NCBI GenBank assembly: GCA_964363685.1
Contig: CAYIJG010000013.1
Location: 1 to 17,068, forward strand
Direction of reading: 5' to 3'
DNA from: XYD2-FULL-39-9 sp964363685
Lineage (GTDB): Bacteria > Patescibacteriota > Patescibacteriia > Magasanikbacterales > GWA2-37-8
Length of the DNA stretch: 17,068 nt
A program made the translations under genes and the position numbers. Positions 1 through 6,192 of the stretch are shown one piece after another (position 1 is the first letter of the stretch; each line of letters starts with the position of its first letter). A model generated the notes under the pieces. It did no database searches. It had not been told where the DNA came from and saw nothing but the letters and a program-made list of their open reading frames with translations.

Positions 1-639
1 GGTATGAGCGATCTCACCAATATCAAATACTTGGTGATGACCACAACCCGTGGCAATATCAAAAAAACCAGTCTGGAAGATTTTGCCAATGTCCGCCGCA
101 GTGGTCTTATTGCTATAAAATTAAAACCAGACGACAATCTGGAGTGGGTCAAGCCAAGTACCGGTAATGACGAGATAATGATTGCCACCAAACAAGGCCA
201 GGCCATACGATTTAAAGAAAAAGATGTCCGTGAGATGGGACGCACCGCTAGCGGTGTCCGCGGTATGCGCCTCAAGAGCGGTGATGAAGTGATTGGTATG
301 GATATCGTAGATCCAAAAAATAAAAGTCTTGCCTTCCTGACAGTTGGTGAAAATGGTGTGGGCAAACGCACGGAACTGGATGAATATAAAGTGCAAGGCC
401 GCGGTGGCAGTGGTATCAAGACCGCCGAAATTACAGCCAAGACCGGCAACCTCACCTTTGCCAAAGTCGTAGATGCCATAGAACTCAAAGAAAAAGATTT
501 GTTACTGATGTCAGCCAAAGGCCAGGTGATCCGCCTGCCATTTACCTCTATCTCAACTTCTGGCCGCGCTACTCAAGGCGTCCGCCTCATGCGTTTCAAA
601 GAAGATGGCGATAAAGTGGCTAGCGTGACTCTGATGTAA
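1..639 (+). CDS. gyrA: DNA gyrase subunit A, C-terminal part (5' end outside window)
   Basis: This is the C-terminal DNA-wrapping domain of GyrA, the subunit that with GyrB introduces negative supercoils using ATP. The reading frame is open to base 1, so the breakage-reunion domain with the catalytic Tyr lies upstream. What is visible is the end of the beta-pinwheel: repeated blades with the pattern LVMTTTRGNIKKTSLEDF, IMIATKQGQAIRF, VGKRTELDEY and LLMSAKGQVIRLP, plus the blade motif QGRGGSGIKT. The protein ends right after the last blade with no acidic tail. ParC has a similar but shorter pinwheel; the regular blades and the RGGSG motif favour GyrA. The ATG at base 4 is internal, not the true start. 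A strong terminator follows at 657-690. Confidence 0.93.
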   Translation, partial: GMSDLTNIKYLVMTTTRGNIKKTSLEDFANVRRSGLIAIKLKPDDNLEWVKPSTGNDEIMIATKQGQAIRFKEKDVREMGRTASGVRGMRLKSGDEVIGMDIVDPKNKSLAFLTVGENGVGKRTELDEYKVQGRGGSGIKTAEITAKTGNLTFAKVVDAIELKEKDLLLMSAKGQVIRLPFTSISTSGRATQGVRLMRFKEDGDKVASVTLM

Positions 640-656
640 AGATAAAAAACTACTAC

Positions 657-690
657 AAAAATCCCCCAAGTATTCGGGGGATTTTTGTTT
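657..690 (+). terminator. Rho-independent terminator after gyrA
   Basis: An 11-bp perfect stem (AAAAATCCCCC at 657-667 and GGGGGATTTTT at 676-686) with an 8-nt loop ends in a T-rich tail. It lies 18 bases after the gyrA stop and upstream of relA, so relA probably has its own promoter in the short stretch 691-726, although I see no convincing -35/-10 pair there. Confidence 0.88.
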
Positions 691-726
691 GCCTTAATCA
701 AAAAAATAGGATAAGATTTAATTACT

Positions 727-2229
727 ATGCCTTATAAAGATATAATTCCTACAAAACCAAACATCGAGGACTTAATGACGCAAATAAAGAAATACTACCG
801 CCAAGAAGATACCGATATGGTTCAGCTGGCCTACGAATTTGCGGCCAAAGCGCACTCTGGGCAATTCCGCCAATCTGGCGAACCATATATTATCCATCCG
901 GTGGCCACCGCCATGATTTTGGCGCGCATGCGTATTGACCCAAACATTATTGTCGCTGCCTTACTTCACGACGTGCCCGAAGACACCGCCGTTACTATTG
1001 AGGAAATAGAAAAAAACTTTGGCCCAGATATCGCTGGGATGATAAGACGTATTACCAAATTGGGAAAATTGAAATACCGCGGCGTTGAACGTTATATCGA
1101 AAATCTCCGTAAAATGTTTGTGGCTATGGCTGAGGATATCAGAGTAATGATTATCAAGTTCGCTGACCGTGTTCATAATCTGTCTACGCTTGATTCCCTC
1201 CCGCCAAAAAAGAGATACCGTATAGCTCTCGAGAGCCTAGAAATTTATGCGCCGATTGCGAACCGCTTGGGAATCGGAGAATTCAAAAGTCTTTTAGAAG
1301 ATTTGTCTTTTCCGTATATTTTCCCGAAAGAATACGAAAAAACAAAACAACTGCGTGATACTTTAGTTTCCGAACGAAGCGCCCAATTGGAAAACATTAT
1401 GGGCATTGCTAAAAAAGAATTGGAGGCTGTGGGTATTGCTGTTTTAAATATCCATGGCCGAGAAAAAACTTTATATAGTTTATACAAAAAAATCATCAGC
1501 AAGGGCGGTTGGGAAAATACCGATCAAATCTATGATATTGTAGCCATTCGTATTATTGTAAATAATATCGCTGATTGTTATGCTGGTCTTGGCATAATCC
1601 ACAAAATCTGGAGGCCACTGAAAGGTAGAATCAAAGATTATATCGCTCAGCCAAAACCAAATGGCTACCAATCTTTGCATACCACCGTCTTTTGTATGGA
1701 TGGACAAATCGTTGAATTTCAAATTCGCGATAAAACTATGCACGACGAAGCCGAATACGGTATTGCCGCCCACTGGCACTATGACGAACGAGGCTCGCGC
1801 TTGCCATCTAGAGATATTTTTTGGGCCAAAGAATTGGCCGAAATTCAAAAAAGTATTTTGGGCAAACTGTCTGATATTGATGAAATGAAAGTTGATTTCT
1901 TTAAAAATAGAATTTTTGTTTTTACTCCTAAGGGTGATGTTATTGACTTACCGGAAGACGCCACCCCGATTGATTTTGCTTATCATATTCATACTGACAT
2001 TGGCAATCAATGCAACGGCGCGAAAATAAATGACCAACTGGTTAGCCTCGATACACCACTTAAGAATGGAGACGTGATCGAAATTTTTACCGACAAAAAT
2101 CGCAAGGGTCCAAGCCAAGATTGGATAAAATTTGCCAAAACTCATCAAGCTAAATCAAAAATAAAAGAAAAGTTAAAGACTCAAAAAAATAAATGGCTTA
2201 GCATTATTCTTCCAAGATCAAAGAAGTAG
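727..2229 (+). CDS. relA/spoT: RelA/SpoT-type (p)ppGpp synthetase/hydrolase lacking the C-terminal ZFD/ACT region
   Basis: The protein makes and degrades the alarmone (p)ppGpp from ATP and GDP/GTP. The HD hydrolase domain (about 25-195) looks active: H43/R48, IIHP with H57, HDVPEDT at 81-87 and KFADRVHN at 144-151. The synthetase domain (about 230-355) has GREKTLYSLYKK (244-255), YDIVAIR (269-275), YIAQPKPNGYQSLHT (305-319), VEFQIR (329-334) and HDEAEYGIAAHW (339-350). The tetrad RIKD at 301-304 is the RXKD form typical of bifunctional Rel/SpoT rather than EXDD of synthetase-only RelA. A TGS domain covers about 394-455. The chain stops at 500 residues, against roughly 700-750 in full-length family members, so the helical, zinc-finger and ACT regions are absent. 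Only AGGA about 15 bases upstream resembles a ribosome site. The gene converges on parB. Confidence 0.93.
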   Translation: MPYKDIIPTKPNIEDLMTQIKKYYRQEDTDMVQLAYEFAAKAHSGQFRQSGEPYIIHPVATAMILARMRIDPNIIVAALLHDVPEDTAVTIEEIEKNFGPDIAGMIRRITKLGKLKYRGVERYIENLRKMFVAMAEDIRVMIIKFADRVHNLSTLDSLPPKKRYRIALESLEIYAPIANRLGIGEFKSLLEDLSFPYIFPKEYEKTKQLRDTLVSERSAQLENIMGIAKKELEAVGIAVLNIHGREKTLYSLYKKIISKGGWENTDQIYDIVAIRIIVNNIADCYAGLGIIHKIWRPLKGRIKDYIAQPKPNGYQSLHTTVFCMDGQIVEFQIRDKTMHDEAEYGIAAHWHYDERGSRLPSRDIFWAKELAEIQKSILGKLSDIDEMKVDFFKNRIFVFTPKGDVIDLPEDATPIDFAYHIHTDIGNQCNGAKINDQLVSLDTPLKNGDVIEIFTDKNRKGPSQDWIKFAKTHQAKSKIKEKLKTQKNKWLSIILPRSKK

Positions 2230-2234
2230 TTTAC

Positions 2235-2303
2235 TTGTCATGCTGAATTTATTTCAGCATCTCATAATATCTCGGGGATCCTGAAACAAGTTCAGGATGA
2301 CAA
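2235..2303. repeat. Inverted pair of REP-like palindromic elements
   Basis: Two 27-base units, 2235-2261 and 2277-2303, are inverted copies of each other differing at about five positions, and each is itself a hairpin (ATGCTGAA/TTCAGCAT in the first, TCCTGAA/TTCAGGA in the second). Together they span the gap between convergent relA and parB. Translated on the plus strand they read FISASHNISGILKQVQDD, a string I recall from spurious small ORFs in many unrelated bacterial genomes, which suggests a widespread dispersed repeat. There is no long T-run, but as folded RNA it could act as a bidirectional 3' barrier. Confidence 0.75.
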
Positions 2304-2305
2304 TT

Positions 2306-3151
2306 TTATTCAGTAATCTTTTTAATCACTCTACTGAGTTCTTCTCCCGAGTAAAAATCTATAAGAATAGTACCCCTCTCCCCTTTTTTGGTAATTGAGA
2401 CTTTGGTACCCAAGGCGGTGCGTAGTTGATCTTCCAGATAAGCTAAGTTTGGATCACGGTGACTCTTACCAGGATTTTTAATACTAACACTTCTCTCCAA
2501 TTCACGGACTGTGATGCGTTGTCCTAACATAGAAGACAGCATATCCAACTGCTGTTTTTGATTTTCCAAAGACAACAAAGCGCGTGCCTGACTCATATTT
2601 ATTCGTTTGTCAGTCAGAGCCGCTTGGACTTCTGCTGGTAAACTCAACAGACGAATAGTATTGGCTACCGCCGGACGACTCTTGCCAACTTTCTCTGACA
2701 CTTCTTGTTGAGTTAAAGAAAATTCTTCCATTAAACGCTGGTAGGCAAAAGCTTCTTCAATCGGAGTCAAATTTTCTCGCTGAATATTTTCAATAAGCGC
2801 CACTTCTAATTTCTGACGGTCAGCCAATTTTTTTATGATGGCTGGCACGGTCGCCAAACCAATTTGCTGAGCAGCCCGCCAGCGCCTTTCACCGGCAATA
2901 AGTTCATACCCACCATCAACGCTTTCAGTCACAAGTAGTGGCTGTAAAATTCCATGTTCTTTGATGGAAGCAGCCAAATCATCCAGTTCAGGAGTGCTGA
3001 AACTTTTGCGAGGCTGATTAACGCCAGGAGAGATAGCTGCCACTGGGATATGCCAAATTCGCTCTTGGCCATCGCCAGCACTTGGGGTTTCTGATCTATA
3101 TTGTTTTGGCGCGCCTGCTATCAAGGCGCCAAGTCCTTTTCCTAAAGCCAT
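2306..3151 (-). CDS. parB: ParB/Spo0J chromosome partition protein
   Basis: ParB is a CTP-dependent DNA clamp that loads at parS sites and spreads, working with ParA to segregate the origin region. The N-terminus MALGKGLGALIAG is the usual ParA-contacting motif. The ParB/Sulfiredoxin-like domain has NQPRKSF (45-51), the CTP-binding GERRWRAA (87-94) and ENIQREN (121-127). A helix-turn-helix follows at about 146-168 (LTQQEVSEKVGKSRPAVAN). The C-terminal dimerisation part (about 235-281) is short but present; 281 residues is normal for chromosomal ParB. It lies 25 bases downstream of parA, so the two are co-transcribed. No parS-like palindrome was seen in the window. No Shine-Dalgarno is visible upstream of the ATG. 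Confidence 0.95.
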   Translation of the reverse strand: MALGKGLGALIAGAPKQYRSETPSAGDGQERIWHIPVAAISPGVNQPRKSFSTPELDDLAASIKEHGILQPLLVTESVDGGYELIAGERRWRAAQQIGLATVPAIIKKLADRQKLEVALIENIQRENLTPIEEAFAYQRLMEEFSLTQQEVSEKVGKSRPAVANTIRLLSLPAEVQAALTDKRINMSQARALLSLENQKQQLDMLSSMLGQRITVRELERSVSIKNPGKSHRDPNLAYLEDQLRTALGTKVSITKKGERGTILIDFYSGEELSRVIKKITE

Positions 3152-3176
3152 ACATTTAAAAAACTAAATTCTAAAA

Positions 3177-3947
3177 TTATAATTGTTCAAACCGATCTAA
3201 AAATTCGCGCCCGAGCCGTTCATACGCTTTTGAGCCTTTACCGCTTGGATCATAATGAAAAATACTTTTTCCAAAACTTGGCGCTTCAGCTAGTCGCACA
3301 GTGCGAGGAATGACTGATCGGAAAATACTATCAGGGAAAAATTTATACAGTTCGTCCATCACTTCCGATGACAAACTGTTGCGAGAATCATACATTGTTA
3401 GCACCGCACCTAAAATTTTTAATTCCGGTTTGAGATTAACTCGAATCATTTCTATAGTCTTGAGTAATTGCCCCAAACCTTCCAAAGCATAATATTCAGC
3501 CTGCACGGGAATAAGAATATGGTCTGCGGCAATCAAACCGTTGAGCGTAAGAATCCCCAGAGACGGCGGACAGTCTATGATAATATAATCATAAGCATGC
3601 GCCACTTCGGACAAAATTTCATCCAATTTTCGCTCACGGTTCTCAACACTGACTAGCTCTACGTTGGCTCCAGCCAAATCCGGTGTCGCTGGTGCCACGC
3701 GCAGGCCGGCATGGGCGGTGTTAAGCACTACATCATGCAGTCGTACTTGACCAGACAAGCTATGGTACAATCCTTGTTCTAATTCTTGATACTTTATACC
3801 CAAGCCTGAAGTGGCGTTACCTTGAGGATCAAGATCAACGAGCAACACAAACTTACCGCTCTCAGCTAAGGCTGCGGCTAGATTGACAGCGGTAGTGGTC
3901 TTCCCTACCCCTCCTTTTTGATTCACCACGGCGATTATTTCGGACAT
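3177..3947 (-). CDS. parA: ParA/Soj chromosome partitioning ATPase
   Basis: ParA is a deviant Walker ATPase that binds non-specific DNA as an ATP dimer and moves ParB-parS complexes. The deviant Walker A motif KGGVGKTT is at 11-18 with both signature lysines, DPQGNAT at 40-46 is the A' motif, and YIIIDCPPSLG at 121-131 contains the Walker B Asp125. At 256 residues it has no N-terminal DNA-binding extension, so it is the small chromosomal Soj type rather than a plasmid type Ia ParA. The start is preceded by a weak AGGA 12 bases upstream. A putative promoter lies at 4002-4010 and parB follows directly. Confidence 0.96.
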   Translation of the reverse strand: MSEIIAVVNQKGGVGKTTTAVNLAAALAESGKFVLLVDLDPQGNATSGLGIKYQELEQGLYHSLSGQVRLHDVVLNTAHAGLRVAPATPDLAGANVELVSVENRERKLDEILSEVAHAYDYIIIDCPPSLGILTLNGLIAADHILIPVQAEYYALEGLGQLLKTIEMIRVNLKPELKILGAVLTMYDSRNSLSSEVMDELYKFFPDSIFRSVIPRTVRLAEAPSFGKSIFHYDPSGKGSKAYERLGREFLDRFEQL

Positions 3948-4001
3948 AAACTTTAAAAATCCTAAATTCTAAAATACAAATCTTAAAATTACGTTAAGAA
4001 T

Positions 4002-4010
4002 ATTATATCA
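4002..4010 (-). promoter_or_regulatory. Extended -10 promoter for parA-parB
   Basis: On the minus strand TGATATAAT reads as TG-n-TATAAT, an extended -10 with a perfect hexamer. The position of the -35 is only a T-run, as often tolerated with an extended -10. Transcription would start near 3995, leaving a leader of nearly 50 bases before the parA ATG. Confidence 0.6.
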
Positions 4011-4041
4011 TAGGTTGAAAAATAAAAAAAATTTTAGATTT

Positions 4042-4085
4042 AAAAACAATAGCGCCACCCTGACCGGATCTCGGTCAGGGTGGCG
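4042..4085 (-). terminator. Strong hairpin terminator closing the GC-rich island
   Basis: A perfect 14-bp stem (CGCCACCCTGACCG at 4053-4066 paired with 4072-4085) with a GATCT loop is followed on the minus strand by CTATTGTTTTT. It stands 23 bases after the stop of the small ORF at 4109-4276 and just before the parA promoter, separating the two units. Confidence 0.75.
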
Positions 4086-4108
4086 GTGGAGTCTCCACGG
4101 TGCCCCCT

Positions 4109-4276
4109 CTAGTGAGGCAACTGCCTCCCCCTTCCCCAACCCCTGAACTTGTCAAGAGGCTGGGTAGAATCAGAGGGAACGGCAGGAACAATAGGCGTAG
4201 CCGGCTTCTCAGGAGCCGGCTCGGCCAGAGGTTCATTGGGTGGGTCAAGCCGGGGGTCAAACGGATCGGGAAACAT
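4109..4276 (-). CDS. Small proline-rich protein, 55 residues, function unknown
   Basis: I do not recognise this protein. It starts MFPDPFDPRLDPPNEPL and has 14 prolines in 55 residues spread almost to the end, acidic residues in the first two thirds, and a basic, glycine-rich C-terminal stretch (KFRGWGRGRQLPH). It has no signal peptide, membrane segment or Cys, and is probably disordered. Reasons to call it real: the ATG follows AAAGGA at a 7-base spacing and a GGAGG further up, by far the best Shine-Dalgarno in this window; a strong terminator lies just beyond the stop; and it is framed by structured sequence. Reasons for doubt: it lies in a GC-rich island full of palindromes, and its last third (from about 4155 down) overlaps sequence resembling the dispersed TGAACTTGT repeat. 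An in-frame ATG 16 codons upstream is less likely because it would lie inside the upstream hairpin and ignore the ribosome site. The opposite-strand Gly/Ser-rich frame is probably its shadow. Confidence 0.45.
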   Translation of the reverse strand: MFPDPFDPRLDPPNEPLAEPAPEKPATPIVPAVPSDSTQPLDKFRGWGRGRQLPH

Positions 4277-4291
4277 GACGCATTCCTTTCT

Positions 4292-4369
4292 CCTCCCACT
4301 CATTGGCAGGGAGGTCGCCAGCAAGAAAAGAAAATAATTTATCTACTCTTGCCGGCGACCGCCCTGACC
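4292..4369 (-). promoter_or_regulatory. Leader with two mutually exclusive hairpins over a Shine-Dalgarno
   Basis: Arms 4347-4369 and 4305-4326 form a long imperfect stem (about 20 of 22-23 bases paired, core GGTCGCC/GGCGACC) around an AT-rich 20-base loop. The downstream arm contains CCTCCC (minus strand, 4309-4314), which can instead pair perfectly with GGGAGG (4292-4297), part of the ribosome-binding region of the 55-residue ORF. One fold leaves the site free, the other hides it. That is the architecture of a translational switch, but no known riboswitch class is recognised, and the ligand or trigger is unknown. Confidence 0.4.
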
Positions 4370-4390
4370 TTTTGTAAAGAACAAACTGTG

Positions 4391-4512
4391 TAAAATAAAA
4401 AAAGACGCTCTGGCTAGAGCGACGTTATTGTTTGCACTAACAAAATAACACGTCCCTAGCCAGAGCGTCTAAAATAATAAGCAAAATTTTGTTGAACAAT
4501 CTCTACCATAAT
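4391..4512 (-). ncRNA. Candidate small RNA ending in a long hairpin and T-run
   Basis: A promoter at 4519-4547 would start RNA near 4512. The 3' half is a hairpin with a perfect 15-bp outer stem (AGACGCTCTGGCTAG and its complement, 4456-4470 and 4403-4417), an internal loop, a weaker inner stem (4419-4452) and, on the minus strand only, TTTTTTTATTTTA right after it, a textbook intrinsic terminator. The product would be about 115-120 nt. The 5' part also holds an 18-codon frame starting at 4509 (MVEIVQQNFAYYFRRSG, stop TAG at 4456-4458 inside the stem), only a few bases from the predicted start of transcription, so a leaderless peptide or an attenuator is possible. No known RNA family motif (SRP, 6S, RNase P, tmRNA) is recognisable. 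Confidence 0.5.
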
Positions 4513-4518
4513 ATTTTA

Positions 4519-4547
4519 ACTATAACATGTAGCTTGTACACCGTCAA
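4519..4547 (-). promoter_or_regulatory. Sigma-70-type promoter, TTGACG-17-TATAGT
   Basis: On the minus strand -35 TTGACG (4542-4547) and -10 TATAGT (4519-4524) are separated by exactly 17 bases, five of six matches to consensus in each hexamer. It lies 27 bases beyond the tRNA-Leu 3' end and fires towards the hairpin at 4403-4470. Confidence 0.7.
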
Positions 4548-4574
4548 ACTGCTTACTTCAATATAAATCTAATG

Positions 4575-4656
4575 TGCCGAAGGAGAGAATCGAACTCTCA
4601 TGGATTTCTCCGCACGATTTTGAGTCGTGTGCGTCTACCAATTCCGCCACTTCGGC
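4575..4656 (-). tRNA. tRNA-Leu (anticodon CAA)
   Basis: The minus strand folds as a class II tRNA: acceptor GCCGAAG/CTTCGGC, anticodon arm CACGA-CTCAAAA-TCGTG with CAA at positions 34-36 (reads UUG), a long variable arm (GGA-GAAA-TCC) and T-arm GAGAG-TTCGATT-CTCTC. The discriminator base is A, as expected for leucine. CCA is not encoded (the next bases are CAT), so it must be added after transcription. It lies downstream of a consensus promoter at 4795-4823 and three hairpins. Confidence 0.96.
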
Positions 4657-4669
4657 ATTTTTCTGTTTT

Positions 4670-4788
4670 AAAAAAATTTTGTCCCCTGTACCAGAACGGT
4701 ACAGGGCCGTGCACCCATGTGGTACACGGTACCAATTTTTACCATGCGCATTTATTGTGCATGGCCGCCACTTTGGCCTATCTAATAA
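4670..4788 (-). ncRNA. Structured leader or small RNA made of three 23-nt hairpins, upstream of tRNA-Leu
   Basis: Three inverted repeats share one geometry, a 9-base arm, 5-base loop and 9-base arm, each starting CC and ending GG: 4742-4764, 4707-4729 and 4684-4706; the last two abut. In transcription order (minus strand) the arms are CCATGCACA/TGCGCATGG (one A-C mismatch), CCGTGTACC/GGTGCACGG (one U-G wobble) and CCCTGTACC/GGTACAGGG (perfect). A short GCCA-AAG-TGGC hairpin precedes them. After the last stem come GACAAAA and seven Ts, which may be a weak terminator, giving an RNA of about 120 nt; otherwise the unit is the 5' leader of the tRNA precursor. No family is recognised. As DNA the units could equally be operators for a dimeric regulator. 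Confidence 0.5.
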
Positions 4789-4794
4789 TGTAAA

Positions 4795-4823
4795 ATTATA
4801 GTTTAACCAAGGCATTTTGTCAA
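4795..4823 (-). promoter_or_regulatory. Perfect consensus promoter, TTGACA-17-TATAAT
   Basis: On the minus strand -35 TTGACA (4818-4823) and -10 TATAAT (4795-4800) match consensus at all twelve positions with an ideal 17-base spacer. RNA would start near 4788 and run through the hairpin triplet towards tRNA-Leu. It sits about 70 bases after the asnS stop. The bases between, 4824-4889, show no clear terminator. Confidence 0.85.
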
Positions 4824-4889
4824 CCTTATTAATGTAATTAAAACACTACTAAACTGGGATTTTTACTACTCCTCACTCTCTATACCCTA

Positions 4890-6182
4890 CTATGGTCTCA
4901 ACCGGCTAATAGTCCGAGGGAAAGGAATACATTCACGGATATGCTCCACACCAGTTATCCAGCGCACAATACGCTCTAAGCCAATCCCAAAACCAGAATG
5001 TGGCACACTGCCATATTTTCTCAGATCCAAATACCAATCATAATCTGCCTGAGGCAAACCTTCGGCTTTTATTTTTGCCAGCAACAATTCAAAATTGTCT
5101 TCACGCTGGCTACCACCGCTAATTTCACCCGCGCCTTCGGTCGCAATCAGATCATCATTCAAAACCAAATCTGGATTTTCTGGGTCTTGTTTCATATAAA
5201 ATGGCTTGATACTCTTTGGCCATTTTTCGATAAATACTGGTACCGCCGAATCTTTGGTTAACAAACCTTCATCGTCATTGCCCAAATCTTCGCCATACTT
5301 TATATCCGATCCCATTTCATTTAATTTTTTAATGGCTTGATCGTAGGTAAAGCGAGTAAATGGTTGATCAGCTTTTTCAAGTGGCTCAGTATTTCTTTCC
5401 AAAACTCGTAATTCTTCCTGACAATTATTAAGGCAGTGTCGAATAATAAACCGAAGTAAACCTTCTTGAGTTTTGATATTATCTTCATGCTCGGCAAAAG
5501 CTGCCTCTGCATCCATCATCCAGAATTCAGTCAGATGGCGTTTGGTCTTGCTTTTTTCTGCTCGAAACACTGGCCCAAAGTCATAACACTTTCCGACTGA
5601 AGCAATGGCTGCTTCTATATAGAGCTGGCCAGATTGAGACAAATACGCTTCACCTAAATCAAAATACGGCACCGGAAATAAAGTAGTTGTGCCTTCACAA
5701 GCATTGGGTGTAAAAACCGGCGAATCAACGCTGATAAAATTATTCTGGTGCAAATATTGATGAATTGCAGTTTTGATTGCATCACGTATACGCAAAATTG
5801 CCCACTGCCGTTTACTACGCAACCATAGGTGGCGATTATCCATCAAAAAATCCGGCCCGTGATCCTTAAGGGCAATTGGATATTCTTGAGATAGTTGTAA
5901 AATTTTAAAATCCTTAACTTGCAGTTCAAATACATTTTCTTTTTTTGGATGCTTGGCCACTCTACCCACTACCATTACCGATGACTCCTGAGTAGATTTT
6001 TCTATTTCTTCCCAAATCGCAATATCCAAATCAGCTTTGGCTGCCACAGCTTGAATCCAACCACTGCCATCACGCAATTCCAAAAAGGCAATCTGCCCAG
6101 AAGAACGACGGTTGTATAGCCAACCTTTGATTTCCACTTCTTGATCAACTAACCCTGCCAAGTCTTTGATAAATGTTTGCAT
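4890..6182 (-). CDS. asnS: Asparaginyl-tRNA synthetase
   Basis: AsnRS activates asparagine with ATP and charges tRNA-Asn in the cytosol. It is a class IIb synthetase: an N-terminal OB-fold anticodon-binding domain (about 15-100, VEIKGWLYNRRSSGQIAFLE), motif 1 near 145-160, motif 2 FRAEKSKTKRHLTEF at 206-220 with the ATP-contacting Arg207, and motif 3 GFGIGLERIVRW at 397-408. The stretch LSQSGQLYIEAA and the ending EHIRECIPFPRTISRLRP match bacterial AsnRS of the Bacillus type rather than AspRS, and the 430-residue length equals that type. Its presence implies direct Asn charging. It begins 10 bases after recO and has no Shine-Dalgarno, suggesting it is the last protein gene of the run that includes recO and the transporter pair. 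Confidence 0.93.
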   Translation of the reverse strand: MQTFIKDLAGLVDQEVEIKGWLYNRRSSGQIAFLELRDGSGWIQAVAAKADLDIAIWEEIEKSTQESSVMVVGRVAKHPKKENVFELQVKDFKILQLSQEYPIALKDHGPDFLMDNRHLWLRSKRQWAILRIRDAIKTAIHQYLHQNNFISVDSPVFTPNACEGTTTLFPVPYFDLGEAYLSQSGQLYIEAAIASVGKCYDFGPVFRAEKSKTKRHLTEFWMMDAEAAFAEHEDNIKTQEGLLRFIIRHCLNNCQEELRVLERNTEPLEKADQPFTRFTYDQAIKKLNEMGSDIKYGEDLGNDDEGLLTKDSAVPVFIEKWPKSIKPFYMKQDPENPDLVLNDDLIATEGAGEISGGSQREDNFELLLAKIKAEGLPQADYDWYLDLRKYGSVPHSGFGIGLERIVRWITGVEHIRECIPFPRTISRLRP

Positions 6183-6192
6183 AAAAAAATAA

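Noticed and set aside
2230..4052. Search for a parS site near parA-parB
   Set aside because: No GTTTCACGTGAAAC-like palindrome was found; the palindromes at 2235-2303 differ in sequence and form.
4075..4299. Minus-strand frame of 74 codons overlapping the 55-residue ORF
   Set aside because: It lacks a ribosome site at its start and runs into the terminator stem.
4149..4337. Plus-strand Gly/Ser-rich frame of 62 codons
   Set aside because: It is the complement of the proline-rich ORF (Pro codons read as Gly on the other strand), has no Shine-Dalgarno, and no promoter or terminator in that direction.
4707..4740. T-box-like string TGGTACCGTG followed by a terminator-like hairpin
   Set aside because: The predicted transcript starts only about 50 bases upstream, leaving no room for Stem I and a specifier loop, and the downstream gene is a tRNA rather than a synthetase or amino-acid gene. 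The GGTACC wording follows from the 23-base palindromes.
4558..4815. Open frames on both strands of 73-85 codons
   Set aside because: They run through tRNA-Leu and the hairpin triplet and have no ribosome site.
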